From Clostridia bacterium (GTDB lineage Bacteria; Bacillota; Peptococcia; DRI-13; UBA5745), in NCBI GenBank assembly GCA_018436095.1, contig JAHDMJ010000003.1, positions 62,001 to 126,000 of the forward strand: 64,000 nucleotides of DNA. Direction: 5' to 3'. The notes beneath the pieces were generated by a model. That model saw only the letters and a list, made by a program, of their open reading frames with translations, had not been told where the DNA came from and did no database searches. The position numbers were made by a program, and so were the translations under genes. Positions 42,296 through 50,693 of this stretch are shown in pieces (position 1 is the stretch's first letter; every line of letters starts with the position of its first letter).

Positions 42296-42568
42296 ATAAA
42301 ATCTGGTAAAATCAGCCCTGATGTATAAGGAAAAGTATGCTATCATAAACTTACAAATAGGAGTTGCCGCTTTGGTAGAGCGGCAGGTTCCGAAGAGTGG
42401 ATACACGGAAGACCGCCGCAGGCGGTCTTCCGTCATTTACTTAAAGTACTTTAAGCAAGTGGCGAATGCTACGAGAAAAGTCAACAGAGCAAAAAGCTCT
42501 ATCCAACTGAACATCCGCGTGTTAGGCATCTACGGATAGCGGATTGAGATCGCAGGTCCTTATGGGAA
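42296..42568. other. Hairpin-rich untranslated region of unknown role
   Basis: Three strong symmetrical elements lie within 91 bases: TGCCGCT/AGCGGCA (42365-42385), a perfect 13-bp stem ACGGAAGACCGCC/GGCGGTCTTCCGT with a 3-base loop (42405-42433), and the palindrome CTTAAAGTACTTTAAG (42440-42455). A further stem AGAGC/GCTCT lies near 42485-42502. No protein frame fits. It may be a structured leader for the exporter gene or the relic of a transposon end. Confidence 0.5.
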
Positions 42569-43609
42569 GTGAACCGGCCGCTAAGCGACAATACTTCCTT
42601 ATTTTACCATGCAGTGAGTGCGGTGTGGCTCAAAGCAGTCAAGGCAGCGGCAGGAGCCTGCATGGCTATTGCTCTTGCAATGGCCATGGGCCTTGCTTAT
42701 CCGACTTCCGCCGGTATTATCACTTTGCTTAGCCTGCAGGAAACCAAAAAAGCAACGCTGCGGGTTGCATGTCAAAGACTGCTGGCTTTTTTGGCAGCGG
42801 TTTTGATTGCCTATACTGCCTTTGCTATACTGGGTTACACCCTTTGGGGGCTGGGAGCTTATCTGCTGCTGTTTGTGGCGCTGTGCCAGCAGTTTTCCAT
42901 AACCGGAGCCATTGCCATGTGTTCGGTGTTGATCACTCATTTTTGGGCAGAGGGCTACATGAGCCTTGCTTTTGTGGAAAATGAGCTGCTCCTTCTGCTT
43001 ATCGGGGCGGGGATGGGGATTTTACTAAATCTATTTTTGCCGGTACAGGTGCAGCTTATTCGGCAAGCTCAGCGGGAGATTGAAGAAATTAACCGCCGGA
43101 TTTTAACGGCAATAGCAGACGGGATCGAGGCAAAAGGGCCAAAGGAACTTGTGGACCTGCCCCCGCTGGAACAGCGGTTGGCCCAGGCCCGAAAACAGGA
43201 GCAGCAAATCGAAGGCAACGCCCTGACCCTTGACTTGAGCTATTACAAGGAATATATTGACATGCGGGGCAACCAACTATTGGTGCTGCAGCGGATTCAA
43301 AGGGCGCTGTGGCGGCTGGAAAGCGTTCCTCCCCAGGCGGAGCTGCTGGCGGCTTTTTTGCGCAAAATTGCCTGCAGCTTTAGGGAATCCAACAATGCGG
43401 TGCGATTATTGGCCTCTGCCGCCGAGCTGCGCAGCTTGTTTCAGAGCAGTGCCCTGCCCCAAAGCCGGGAGGAATTCGAAGCAAGAGCTACGCTGCTTTA
43501 TATATTTAACGAAGTCGAGCATTTTTTGCTGCTGAAATATACTTTTGCAAAGTCCTTAACCCAGGAACAACGCAAACATTATTGGAATGAACAGGCGGCA
43601 AGGCAATGA
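42569..43609 (+). CDS. Aromatic acid exporter family membrane protein (DUF939/YqjA-like)
   Basis: 346-aa protein with about six N-terminal membrane helices (residues 15-165): VWLKAVKAAAGACMAIALAM, PTSAGIITLLSLQETKKATLR, GYMSLAFVENELLLLLIGAGMG. A cytoplasmic C-terminal domain follows, as in YqjA/DUF939 proteins related to FUSC-type aromatic acid exporters. GTG 42569 is the best visible start but its ribosome site is weak, so the N-terminus is uncertain. It follows a PadR gene and a structured untranslated region. Confidence 0.85.
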   Translation: MNRPLSDNTSLFYHAVSAVWLKAVKAAAGACMAIALAMAMGLAYPTSAGIITLLSLQETKKATLRVACQRLLAFLAAVLIAYTAFAILGYTLWGLGAYLLLFVALCQQFSITGAIAMCSVLITHFWAEGYMSLAFVENELLLLLIGAGMGILLNLFLPVQVQLIRQAQREIEEINRRILTAIADGIEAKGPKELVDLPPLEQRLAQARKQEQQIEGNALTLDLSYYKEYIDMRGNQLLVLQRIQRALWRLESVPPQAELLAAFLRKIACSFRESNNAVRLLASAAELRSLFQSSALPQSREEFEARATLLYIFNEVEHFLLLKYTFAKSLTQEQRKHYWNEQAARQ

Positions 43610-43626
43610 GCCAGGCTCCGGCAGCC

Positions 43627-43850
43627 TTGCACAAAAAGGCCAGATGCTCAAAAGACCAATTGCACAAAAAACGAGGTTGTGAGACAGTCTTATACAAAAG
43701 CGAGTGCATATATGCGGAATCCGCCAAATTATGCACATAATCATTCAGAAAGTGGCTTTTAGAGCCGTAATAATTATTATTAAGACCGCACAACCTCGTT
43801 TTTTGAACAGTTAGCCTCCTCAAACAGCGATAAACCTGCAGATTTGTGCA
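43627..43850. repeat. Composite intergenic repeat, locus E
   Basis: AAAAAACGAGGTTGTG (43666-43681) is the exact reverse complement of 43789-43804, enclosing 107 bases. TTGCACAAAAA occurs at 43627 and 43660. AAACCTGCAGATTTGTGCA (43832-43850) is a copy of the 20-base motif family. CCTCGTTTTTTG recurs at locus B (50643). The gap 43610-44003 has no gene; these repeats fill its first 240 bases and the rest shows nothing recognisable. Confidence 0.65.
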
Positions 43851-44003
43851 GCTAGCTATATCTAACATCTGATTTTGGTAAGAATTCGTTGTCCACCGCC
43901 TTTTTGCATGAACAGGCCCTGATTTTTTGTTTGCTCTTGACCTGAACCCGGCTTTAAGTTGTATGATAAAAGTTATCACAGCAGATTAACAGGAGGAAAA
44001 TAG

Positions 44004-45149
44004 ATGGATTACCGCATATTAGGCCGTACGGGCTTTAAGGTGAGCGAGATCGGCATGGGCTGCGAAGGTTTTTTAGATAAGCCCTATGCAGAGGTGGAGG
44101 CTTTTGGGGATGCTATGGAGGCTGGGGGTGTCAATTGCATTGACCTGTACACGCCAAATCCGGAATTTCGCTCCAATCTGGGTAGGGCATTGCGGGGCCG
44201 CCGGGAAAAGTTTGTACTGCAGGCTCACCTTTGTACTATTTGGAAGGACGGACAGTACAAACGCACCCGCAATCTGGCCAAAGTGAAGGCCGGTTTTGAG
44301 GATCAACTGCAGCGGCTGGAGACCGGGTATGTTGAGATCGGCATGATTCATTATGTAGATTCCATGGAGGATTGGTATACCGTTATTAAAAACGGTATTC
44401 TTGATTATGTACAGGAACTTAAAAACAGGGGACGCATAGGCTCTGCCGGCCTTTCCAGCCACAATCCGGCTGTAGCTTTGGCTGCAGTCAATACCGGCCT
44501 TATTGATGTACTGATGTTCAGTGTTAACCCTTGCTACGATCTGCTGCCGGCCAGCGAAGACGTGGAAACCCTTTGGGACGAGGAGACTTACAAGGCTCCC
44601 TTGGTTAACATGGATCCCCAGCGCCAGGAGCTGTACGAGACCTGTCAGAGACTGGGCGTGGCTATTACCGTGATGAAAGCCTTTGGCGGCGGCGATTTGC
44701 TGAGCAACAACTCTCCGGCAGGCAAGGCGTTGACTCTTTATCAATGTCTCAGCTACGCTTTGACCCGTCCGGCTGTAGCCACGGTGATGCCGGGGGCCCG
44801 GACCTTAGAGGAACTGAAAACTTCTATTGCTTATGCCACAGCTTCGGAAGAGGAGAAGGACTACGCTTCTGCCCTGGCTGCCCTGCCAAAAGTCAGTTGG
44901 AAGGGCCATTGTATGTATTGCGGCCATTGTGCTCCTTGCCCGGCAGGGATTGATGTGGCTGCCGTTACTAAGTTTTTGAATTTGGCTGTTGCCCAAGGGG
45001 CGGTTCCCGAAACCGTTCGGGAGCACTACGCCGCTTTGCTCCACCTGGCCGGCGAATGTATACGCTGCGGAGCCTGCAACAAACGCTGCCCCTTTGAGGT
45101 TGCCGCCATGAGCAATATGGAGAAAGCGGCAGAGTTGTTTGGGTACTAA
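44004..45149 (+). CDS. Aldo/keto reductase with C-terminal 4Fe-4S ferredoxin domain
   Basis: 381-aa NADPH-dependent oxidoreductase of the bacterial Fe-S aldo/keto reductase group. The TIM barrel (residues 1-290) begins MDYRILGRTGFKVSEIGMG and includes CIDLYTPNPE, GMIHYVDSMEDW, GSAGLSSHNPAVA and VMKAFGGGDLL. Two cluster motifs follow, CMYCGHCAPCPAGI (about 305-318) and CIRCGACNKRCPFEV (about 353-367). Substrate unknown. The ATG follows AGGAGGAAAATAG. It is monocistronic or coupled to the GNAT gene 36 bases downstream. Confidence 0.93.
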   Translation: MDYRILGRTGFKVSEIGMGCEGFLDKPYAEVEAFGDAMEAGGVNCIDLYTPNPEFRSNLGRALRGRREKFVLQAHLCTIWKDGQYKRTRNLAKVKAGFEDQLQRLETGYVEIGMIHYVDSMEDWYTVIKNGILDYVQELKNRGRIGSAGLSSHNPAVALAAVNTGLIDVLMFSVNPCYDLLPASEDVETLWDEETYKAPLVNMDPQRQELYETCQRLGVAITVMKAFGGGDLLSNNSPAGKALTLYQCLSYALTRPAVATVMPGARTLEELKTSIAYATASEEEKDYASALAALPKVSWKGHCMYCGHCAPCPAGIDVAAVTKFLNLAVAQGAVPETVREHYAALLHLAGECIRCGACNKRCPFEVAAMSNMEKAAELFGY

Positions 45150-45185
45150 ACTCCAATAATCAAAAAAATGAAAGGGAGTGGCCCC

Positions 45186-45695
45186 ATGGATTGCAAAATA
45201 AGGCCTTGGCAAATAGAAGATGCCGCCAATCTTGCGGCGGCATTAAACAATAGAAAGATTCAAGATAATTTACGGGATGGTTTACCCTTTCCTTATACGA
45301 CGGAAGACGCCAAAGAGTATATTACAGCCATGCTGGCGGCAGACAAAGAGGCGAATTATGCCTTTGCCATAACCCTTGATGATAAGGCCATTGGAAGTAT
45401 GGGGGTGTTTCGTAAGAACAATATCCATTGCCGCACTGCCGAAATGGGCTATTATATTGCCGAGCCTTATTGGGGAAAGGGCTTTGGCACAAGTGCGGTG
45501 AAGCAAACCTGCGATTATATTTTCAAACACACCGACATTATAAGAATCTTTGCCGAGCCCTTCGCCCATAATGCCGCGTCCTGCCGCATCCTTGAAAAGG
45601 CGGGGTTTCAATGTGAAGGCCTTTTGTGTAAAAATGCGGTTAAAAACGGTAAAGTCCTGGATATGAAAATGTATGCTTTGATCAGGGAGGACTAA
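45186..45695 (+). CDS. GNAT-family N-acetyltransferase (RimJ/RimL-like)
   Basis: 169-aa acetyltransferase. The GNAT core is visible: KAIGSMGVFRKNN, then EMGYYIAEPYWGKGFGTSAVK with the acyl-CoA-binding Q/R-x-x-G loop, RIFAEPFAHNAASCRILEKAGF, and a C-terminal KVLDMKMYALIRED. Proteins of this type acetylate ribosomal-protein N-termini or small amines. ATG 45186 is spaced correctly from AAAGGGAG; ATG 45168 lies too far upstream. Confidence 0.92.
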   Translation: MDCKIRPWQIEDAANLAAALNNRKIQDNLRDGLPFPYTTEDAKEYITAMLAADKEANYAFAITLDDKAIGSMGVFRKNNIHCRTAEMGYYIAEPYWGKGFGTSAVKQTCDYIFKHTDIIRIFAEPFAHNAASCRILEKAGFQCEGLLCKNAVKNGKVLDMKMYALIRED

Positions 45696-45825
45696 GCAAA
45701 GATTTCCGAAGCAGATATTTATAAAACGGTTCAGGAGAAGGTTATATGACCGACACAATACAGCTATATATAAACATCCATATTAGATTTTCGAAAACGC
45801 AAAACTTCTTCCCAGTTATAGTATA

Positions 45826-45880
45826 GTCAAAAGAAAAGCCGGTAGCACGCAGATTTTATAAATGCGGTTACCGGCTTTCT
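45826..45880. terminator. Bidirectional terminator hairpin, second copy of a repeated element
   Basis: AAAGCCGGTAGCACGCA pairs with TGCGGTTACCGGCTTT (45835-45878), with a T run on the plus side and TCTTTT on the minus side. It separates the convergent GNAT and NifX-like genes. The whole segment, including the flanking TATAGTCAAAA, is closely similar to 35713-35777. Confidence 0.8.
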
Positions 45881-45911
45881 TTTAGTCTGTACTTTTTATA
45901 TCGCCTCAGGT

Positions 45912-46331
45912 TTAATGTTCAGATTGACAGCGGTGCTCTCCGCCATGATTGCCGCAACTATGCCCGCCATGATGGTCCTCACCGTGATGACCCTCACCAT
46001 GATGATTGCACATGACATCAGGATCATAGCCCAGCTTGCCGGCCAATAAATCGTTTACGGCTGCATCGGCGTCACCGCTGACGCCGCCGTAAAGCTCGAT
46101 TCCGGCTGCAGCAAGAGCGCTTTTTGCACCGCCGCCAATACCGCCGCAGATCAATGTGCTTACATTATGTTCGTTCAAAAAACCGGCTAGAGCCCCGTGG
46201 CCGTTGCCATTTGTGCCAATCACGGAAGTACCCTGAATTTTACCGTTTTCTATATCATAAATCTTAAATTGCTCCGTATGACCGAAATGCTGAAAGATCT
46301 GACCATCTTCATAGGTTACCGCAATTTTCAT
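45912..46331 (-). CDS. Dinitrogenase iron-molybdenum cofactor (NifX/NifB) family protein
   Basis: 139-aa protein: a NifX/NafY-like domain (MKIAVTYEDGQIFQHFGHTE, FLNEHNVSTLICGGIGGGAK, GIELYGGVSGDADAAV) followed by a tail very rich in His with Cys, Gly and Glu (residues 105-139). Members of this group bind Fe-S or Mo-Cu type clusters and work with Mrp ATPases, as in the orange-protein systems; no nitrogenase is needed. The tail suggests metal storage or delivery. It overlaps the Mrp gene by 4 bases. Confidence 0.92.
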   Translation of the reverse strand: MKIAVTYEDGQIFQHFGHTEQFKIYDIENGKIQGTSVIGTNGNGHGALAGFLNEHNVSTLICGGIGGGAKSALAAAGIELYGGVSGDADAAVNDLLAGKLGYDPDVMCNHHGEGHHGEDHHGGHSCGNHGGEHRCQSEH

Positions 46332-47170
46332 TTTTGCACCTCCCTTTTTTCGAGGAAACTGATTAGCGGATTCAGGCTGTCTTCCTCAAACAACTCAATG
46401 GTGCCGGCGTCGCTGGCGGCGGCCAGTTTGGGATTGATGGGCAGCTTACACACAATATCTATACCATGCTTGGCAGCGGCTTCGCCTACATGGCTCTCGC
46501 CAAAAACAGAATGCCGGCCGCCGCAATCGGGACATTTGAAGAAACTCATGTTTTCCACTAGGGCGAGAACAGGAATATTCATGGCCGAGGCCATATTGAC
46601 CGCTTTTTCGACGATCATGCCTACCAACTTCTGCGGCGAGGTGACAATGACGATGCCGTCCAGAGGCAGAGATTGAAAGACGGTAAGGGGCACGTCGCCG
46701 GTACCGGGGGGAAGGTCCACAAACATATAGTCGATATCGCCCCAAATCACGTCGGTCCAAAATTGCTTGACCATTCCGGCGATGATGGGGCCTCTCCATA
46801 TTACGGGGTCTGTGTCGTTTTCCAGCAGCAGATTGGTGGACATGATGGAAATGCCTGTCTTACTTTTGGCCGGAAGTAATCCAAACTCACCGGCCCGGGC
46901 CTTTTCCTGAATCCCAAAAGCCCGGGGGATAGAAGGGCCTGTCACGTCGGCGTCCAAAATGGCTGCCTGATATCCGGCCCTTTGCATGGATACGGCCAGC
47001 AGCGAAGTAACCAGGGTTTTTCCTACGCCGCCTTTGCCGCTGACTACGCCGATAACTTTCTTCACATTGGAATGTTTATTTAATGGTTCCTGGAGACTAG
47101 CGGGTTTTCTGTCTCCGCAGTTTTCTACCCCGCATCGGTCGCAGCTTCCTGTGTTGCATTGTTCACTCAA
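46328..47170 (-). CDS. Mrp/NBP35-family Fe-S cluster carrier ATPase
   Basis: 280-aa P-loop ATPase that assembles or transfers Fe-S clusters. The deviant Walker A is SGKGGVGKT (about residues 44-52), with DADVTGPS, DLPPGTGD and the cluster-binding CPDCGG (about residue 210). The N-terminus has an extra cysteine set, CNTGSCDRCGVENC, like NBP35 proteins. It is encoded between DUF134 and NifX-like genes with short overlaps on both sides (8 and 4 bases), so the three make one operon. Confidence 0.95.
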   Translation of the reverse strand: MSEQCNTGSCDRCGVENCGDRKPASLQEPLNKHSNVKKVIGVVSGKGGVGKTLVTSLLAVSMQRAGYQAAILDADVTGPSIPRAFGIQEKARAGEFGLLPAKSKTGISIMSTNLLLENDTDPVIWRGPIIAGMVKQFWTDVIWGDIDYMFVDLPPGTGDVPLTVFQSLPLDGIVIVTSPQKLVGMIVEKAVNMASAMNIPVLALVENMSFFKCPDCGGRHSVFGESHVGEAAAKHGIDIVCKLPINPKLAAASDAGTIELFEEDSLNPLISFLEKREVQK

Positions 47171-47528
47171 TGTCGGTTTCTTCCTTTCCGTTTAGGCAAT
47201 TTTCCCGCCGGCAGCAGCTCTTGCCGCAAGAGGGATTGTGGTGCTCGCAAAAACGAACGTCGCCGCCGCCGATTTGCAAAGACTGTCCCAGCACGATGCA
47301 TTGGGCCAGTTTTTTTCTGGCGCTGCCATAAATGGACTGTACCGTGGTCCGGGCCACTTCCATTAGCTCTGCGCATTGCTCTTGGGTCAGTTCCTCAAAA
47401 TCAATCAGACGGATGGCTTCATATTCGTCAAAGGTCATTGAAATTAATTCATCACTTCCTTCGCAAGGCCTGAAGCTGGTACAGCGGGGACGGGAGCAGA
47501 CGCGGCGGTGTTTTCGGGGTCTTGCCAT
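47163..47528 (-). CDS. DUF134/UPF0251 family probable DNA-binding protein
   Basis: 121-aa protein beginning MARPRKHRRVCSRP with a helix-turn-helix region resembling sigma-70 region 4 (TFDEYEAIRLIDFEELTQEQCAELMEVARTTVQSIYGSARKKLA) and a cysteine-rich tail (CEHHNPSCGKSCCRREN). UPF0251 proteins often accompany NifX/Mrp genes and are likely metal- or cluster-responsive regulators. The ATG at 47528 has GAGGTGAGG before it. The palindrome in the promoter region (47550-47559) is a candidate self-binding site. Confidence 0.9.
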   Translation of the reverse strand: MARPRKHRRVCSRPRCTSFRPCEGSDELISMTFDEYEAIRLIDFEELTQEQCAELMEVARTTVQSIYGSARKKLAQCIVLGQSLQIGGGDVRFCEHHNPSCGKSCCRRENCLNGKEETDIE

Positions 47529-47549
47529 GGCCTCACCTCTCTTGTTATC

Positions 47550-47594
47550 GACATATGTCATTAATTATTTTACTCCATTTTGGGTATATGTCAA
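47550..47594 (-). promoter_or_regulatory. Promoter and palindrome upstream of the DUF134-Mrp-NifX operon
   Basis: On the minus strand TTGACA (47594-47589), 16 bases, TAAAAT (47572-47567). A perfect 10-base palindrome GACATATGTC (47550-47559) lies downstream, and ATATGTCA recurs in the -35 region (47586-47593). The arrangement suggests a repressor bridging two half-sites. Confidence 0.65.
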
Positions 47595-47743
47595 TAATAA
47601 AAAATCCGGACAGGAGATATGCCTGTTGCTATGCAGAAAAACATGGTATTATTGATTTAGTTTTTTAGGTTCGAGTTGTTGTATTATTGTATGTTTTAGA
47701 GCTATCCGCCATAGTCACGAAGGATAAGGGGGGAGCTTATACT

Positions 47744-49342
47744 TTGGATAATGTCGACATCGTTTATATATTGTTGATTCTATCTACATTGGTTGTTCTG
47801 TACTTTTTATTAGCGGTAGCGGGAAGGAAAACGAAAAAGCAAATCCATCATGCTGTTATAAGTATGACAGCCAGCATTTTCTTATGGAATATCGCAGTAT
47901 TATTTTATATGACCTTTAGCGATGTGCCATGGATATTGGCGGTTTGCGAGAAACTGTACTTTTTGGGGACAATTCTTGTATCAATTTCAGTATTATTTAC
48001 TGGATTGATCTTTGCCCGGACCAAAATAAAATTTACCTGGAAGCATGGGCTGCTGCTTGTCGTTCCCGCTATCTCTATCACTGTGCTGCTTACGAACCAG
48101 AGCCATCACTTGTTTTATACTACTTTTAGCCTGATCCCCTCCATGCAAGATTTTGGGGTCTATTTTACGGTCCACACAATATACTCCTATTTATGTATAG
48201 GGATTGGCCTCACTTATCTTATGGTTTTTTCCATAAAAAATTATGGCGTTTTTTCTAAGCAATCCACGTTGATATTTATTGGCATTATGATATCGCTGGT
48301 CATTGATGCATTCAGCACATTTAAGATCTTCGATTGGTCAACGGCAATCGAAAACATTGCCTTTGCTGTGACCATTAGCTTTTTTATATTAGCTACGGTA
48401 AAGTTTAATTTTTTGAACGTCATACCCATTGCCCTGCAAACGGTCATCGATTTGATTTCCGACAGCTATGTGGTGATTAATGAAGATTTTGAGATCATTG
48501 ATTATAACAAGGCTTTTGTAGGCGGTTTTAATGGGGTGTCCAGAAAAATCGGCATTATGACAATAATCAAAAAGAATTATAGCAATTTTGATGTCAAGAG
48601 GTTCGAGGAATTTTTGTATGAAGCGGTTCGTGAGCAAAAAAAAGTAAACTTTGAAATATCCAGAAATATGGGTGAAGATATTATTCAGTATATGGTTGAA
48701 ATTATCCCTATCTATGTCAGCGGTAATCATATAGGAACTATCATTTTAAAACGGGATATTACTCAGCATAAAAATGATTTAGAGAAAGTTATGGAGCTCA
48801 ATGAGCGACTACAGAGTCTGGCAACCCGGGATTGGCTGACCCAGTCTTATAATCGATATTTCTTTGATGAAAGATTACAGCAGGAGATTGACCTCGTAAA
48901 CAGGCTGCAAGTCTACGGTCAGGATTCGAAGAAAGATATCAATAATTTTGGATTAATCATGTTTGATATAGACTATTTTAAAATCTATAACGATAATAAT
49001 GGGCATCTGGCGGGAGATGAGCTATTGCAAACAATTGTTACGGTTATCAAAGGTGTGTTGTATCCAACCGATATAATTTGCAGATACGGTGGAGAAGAGT
49101 TTGCCGTTATTTGCTGCCAGACTTCAGAACAAGGAATTAAAATAGCCGCGGAGAAGATCAGAAAGATTGTGGAGGAGTATGAGTTCAGGTTTCAGGATAA
49201 ACAGCCGGGCGGCAACTTGACCGTTAGTGTTGGCGCAGTCTATTACTCGACGGCTAACATGATAAGAGAGGATTTAATAAAAAAAGTCGATCATAATCTT
49301 TATTTAGCCAAAAGCAGAGGAAAAAATCAGGTGGTCTTCTAA
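47744..49342 (+). CDS. Diguanylate cyclase with 7TM sensor and PAS domain
   Basis: 532-aa membrane enzyme predicted to make cyclic di-GMP. About seven N-terminal helices (residues 1-220) match the histidine-kinase N-terminal 7TM sensor type, followed by a PAS domain (about 230-345: DSYVVINEDFEIIDYNKAF) and a GGDEF domain with FGLIMFDIDYFKIYNDNNGH and intact RYGGEEFAV. The RxxD inhibitory site is absent. TTG 47744 is 8 bases after AAGGGGGGAG; an earlier TTG 47687 has no ribosome site. Nothing links it to its neighbours. Confidence 0.9.
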   Translation: MDNVDIVYILLILSTLVVLYFLLAVAGRKTKKQIHHAVISMTASIFLWNIAVLFYMTFSDVPWILAVCEKLYFLGTILVSISVLFTGLIFARTKIKFTWKHGLLLVVPAISITVLLTNQSHHLFYTTFSLIPSMQDFGVYFTVHTIYSYLCIGIGLTYLMVFSIKNYGVFSKQSTLIFIGIMISLVIDAFSTFKIFDWSTAIENIAFAVTISFFILATVKFNFLNVIPIALQTVIDLISDSYVVINEDFEIIDYNKAFVGGFNGVSRKIGIMTIIKKNYSNFDVKRFEEFLYEAVREQKKVNFEISRNMGEDIIQYMVEIIPIYVSGNHIGTIILKRDITQHKNDLEKVMELNERLQSLATRDWLTQSYNRYFFDERLQQEIDLVNRLQVYGQDSKKDINNFGLIMFDIDYFKIYNDNNGHLAGDELLQTIVTVIKGVLYPTDIICRYGGEEFAVICCQTSEQGIKIAAEKIRKIVEEYEFRFQDKQPGGNLTVSVGAVYYSTANMIREDLIKKVDHNLYLAKSRGKNQVVF

Positions 49343-49413
49343 CACGGAAATAATGGAAAGCCAGGGAGAGGCTGCTTAGCGAAAAAAGGCAGGCAGAAAA
49401 GGATAAAGCCCAT

Positions 49414-49887
49414 ATGGACAAAACGTTGATTGTTTATTATTCTCTTTTTCAGAACACAGAAAATTTGGCATTAGAAATCGCAATACAGACTGGCGGTACT
49501 TTAAGGGAGCTGATTCCTGATCAGGCTTATTCCTTTGATTACAATACGGCTTCTAAAGAAGTAAGAAATCAAATCTCCCGGGGATACTGTCCTAAACTAA
49601 TATCCGGGTCTGAGTCAATAGATGATTATAAAACCATATTTATAGGAACACCTAACTGGTTCAAAACAATAGCCCCGCCGGTTTTGAGCTTCCTCAGGCA
49701 ACATGATTTTAAGGGCAAAACTATAGCCCCCTTTTGCACTCACGGAGGCGGCGGCTTTGGCCAAATCGAAAATGACATAGCTAAAGAATGTCCTAAAGCT
49801 ATAATCTTGCCTGGCTTTGCTGCCAACGGTATCGCTGCATCGGCAGACGTAGGCAACTGGCTTGAGAAAATTGGCTATGGTTCATAA
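49414..49887 (+). CDS. Flavodoxin-family protein
   Basis: 157-aa flavodoxin-like electron carrier or quinone-related reductase. FMN-phosphate loop TLIVYYSLFQNTENLA (residues 4-19), then TIFIGTPNWFKTIAPPVLSFL and PFCTHGGGGFGQIENDIAKECP, typical of the Flavodoxin_4 group. The start is ATG 49414 with AAAAGGAT upstream. The next small gene follows 21 bases later. Confidence 0.9.
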   Translation: MDKTLIVYYSLFQNTENLALEIAIQTGGTLRELIPDQAYSFDYNTASKEVRNQISRGYCPKLISGSESIDDYKTIFIGTPNWFKTIAPPVLSFLRQHDFKGKTIAPFCTHGGGGFGQIENDIAKECPKAIILPGFAANGIAASADVGNWLEKIGYGS

Positions 49888-49908
49888 TCAAACAGAGGAG
49901 AAATGAAG

Positions 49909-50154
49909 ATGGATAATCCGAATAAAACAGATAACAAAGACTTAGAAGAAAGCCTCTCTCAACCGGATGACGAAAATATAGATGAAGATGAGGCAAGCGA
50001 AACGAATTATACCGGCGTTTTTCTTTCTATCGGCACCGGTTTGGGCGTTGCCTATGGAACCATGTTTGATAATTTAGCTATGGGCATTTCCCTTGGCACT
50101 GCACTTGGTTTAATGATTGGTGCAGTCATTGAATCTTCAAAGAAGAAAAAATAG
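49909..50154 (+). CDS. Small membrane protein with glycine-zipper helices
   Basis: 81-aa protein. The first 35 residues are acidic and hydrophilic (SQPDDENIDEDEASE). The second half has two hydrophobic helices with regular small residues: YTGVFLSIGTGLGVAYG and MGISLGTALGLMIGAVIE, ending KKKK. This pattern resembles glycine-zipper membrane proteins of unknown role. ATG 49909 is 8 bases after GAGGAG; ATG 49903 is too close. A terminator follows at 50266. Confidence 0.7.
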   Translation: MDNPNKTDNKDLEESLSQPDDENIDEDEASETNYTGVFLSIGTGLGVAYGTMFDNLAMGISLGTALGLMIGAVIESSKKKK

Positions 50155-50265
50155 GGGGATATGTAAAATAGTTATTTTCAAAATTGAGCGCATGGATGAG
50201 GAAGTATAGCGTGAGGGTTGCGCCAGCTTTGGTTGGCCGGGTTTTGAATATTGATAATTTGTGCA

Positions 50266-50306
50266 AAAAAGGTATAGCCTCCCCTAAAGGGCAGCTATAC
50301 CTTTTT
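50266..50306 (+). terminator. Rho-independent terminator after the flavodoxin operon
   Basis: AAAAAGGTATAGC pairs with GCTATACCTTTTT (perfect 13-bp stem including the A/T ends) with a 15-base loop. Confidence 0.9.
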
Positions 50307-50382
50307 ATTTTATTGAGCAGAAGGGGGACCAGCAAAGCCTCTGTTTGAGTAGTTGGCTGATTTGCGTTTGGTGCGAGCTGGC

Positions 50383-50693
50383 TGCTCAATTTTGCAGGTT
50401 TGTAGGGACCCCCGGGAGTCAAGACTGGAGAAAAATAAGCAAAATAGCAGGTTTAAAGTATCTCGAACAACCTCTCATGAGGCTGAACACTACTTTTGGC
50501 TGTATTAAGTATCGTATTCGGAATAAGTGCCCTGTATAGGTATTTCAATCCTGCTTATACACTAAATGTAGGCAAAGGACGGTACTCAGGGCGGCAAAAC
50601 TTGAAATTCCGAGCAGTTAGCTGAGGCAAATAGACATAATACCTCGTTTTTTGTACACTCGGCTGGATAGGAAGCGACTTTTTCAGTGCCCTC
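50383..50693. repeat. Composite intergenic repeat, locus B
   Basis: Modules: CTCAATTTTGCAGGTTTGT (50385-50403) and a degenerate copy at 50436-50458; CTGTATTAAGTATCG near 50500; an inverted copy (50593-50629) of the 37-base block found directly at 54653-54689; CCTCGTTTTTTGTACA (50642-50657); and AAGCGACTTTTTCAGTGCCC (50672-50691). The 50155-50864 gap holds only a terminator and these modules. TTGACA at 50761 has no matching -10 at normal spacing. Confidence 0.75.

Noticed and set aside
42361-42435. tRNA gene, because of a D-arm-like TTGGTAGAGC string
   Set aside because: No T-arm, anticodon stem or acceptor pairing could be built around it.
42321-42539. Short protein frame over the hairpin region
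   Set aside because: It translates strong stem sequences into Arg-rich residues and resembles no protein; the DNA symmetry is better explained as structure.
45912-46331. Evidence for nitrogen fixation
   Set aside because: NifX-like proteins occur widely without nitrogenase; no nif structural gene is present.
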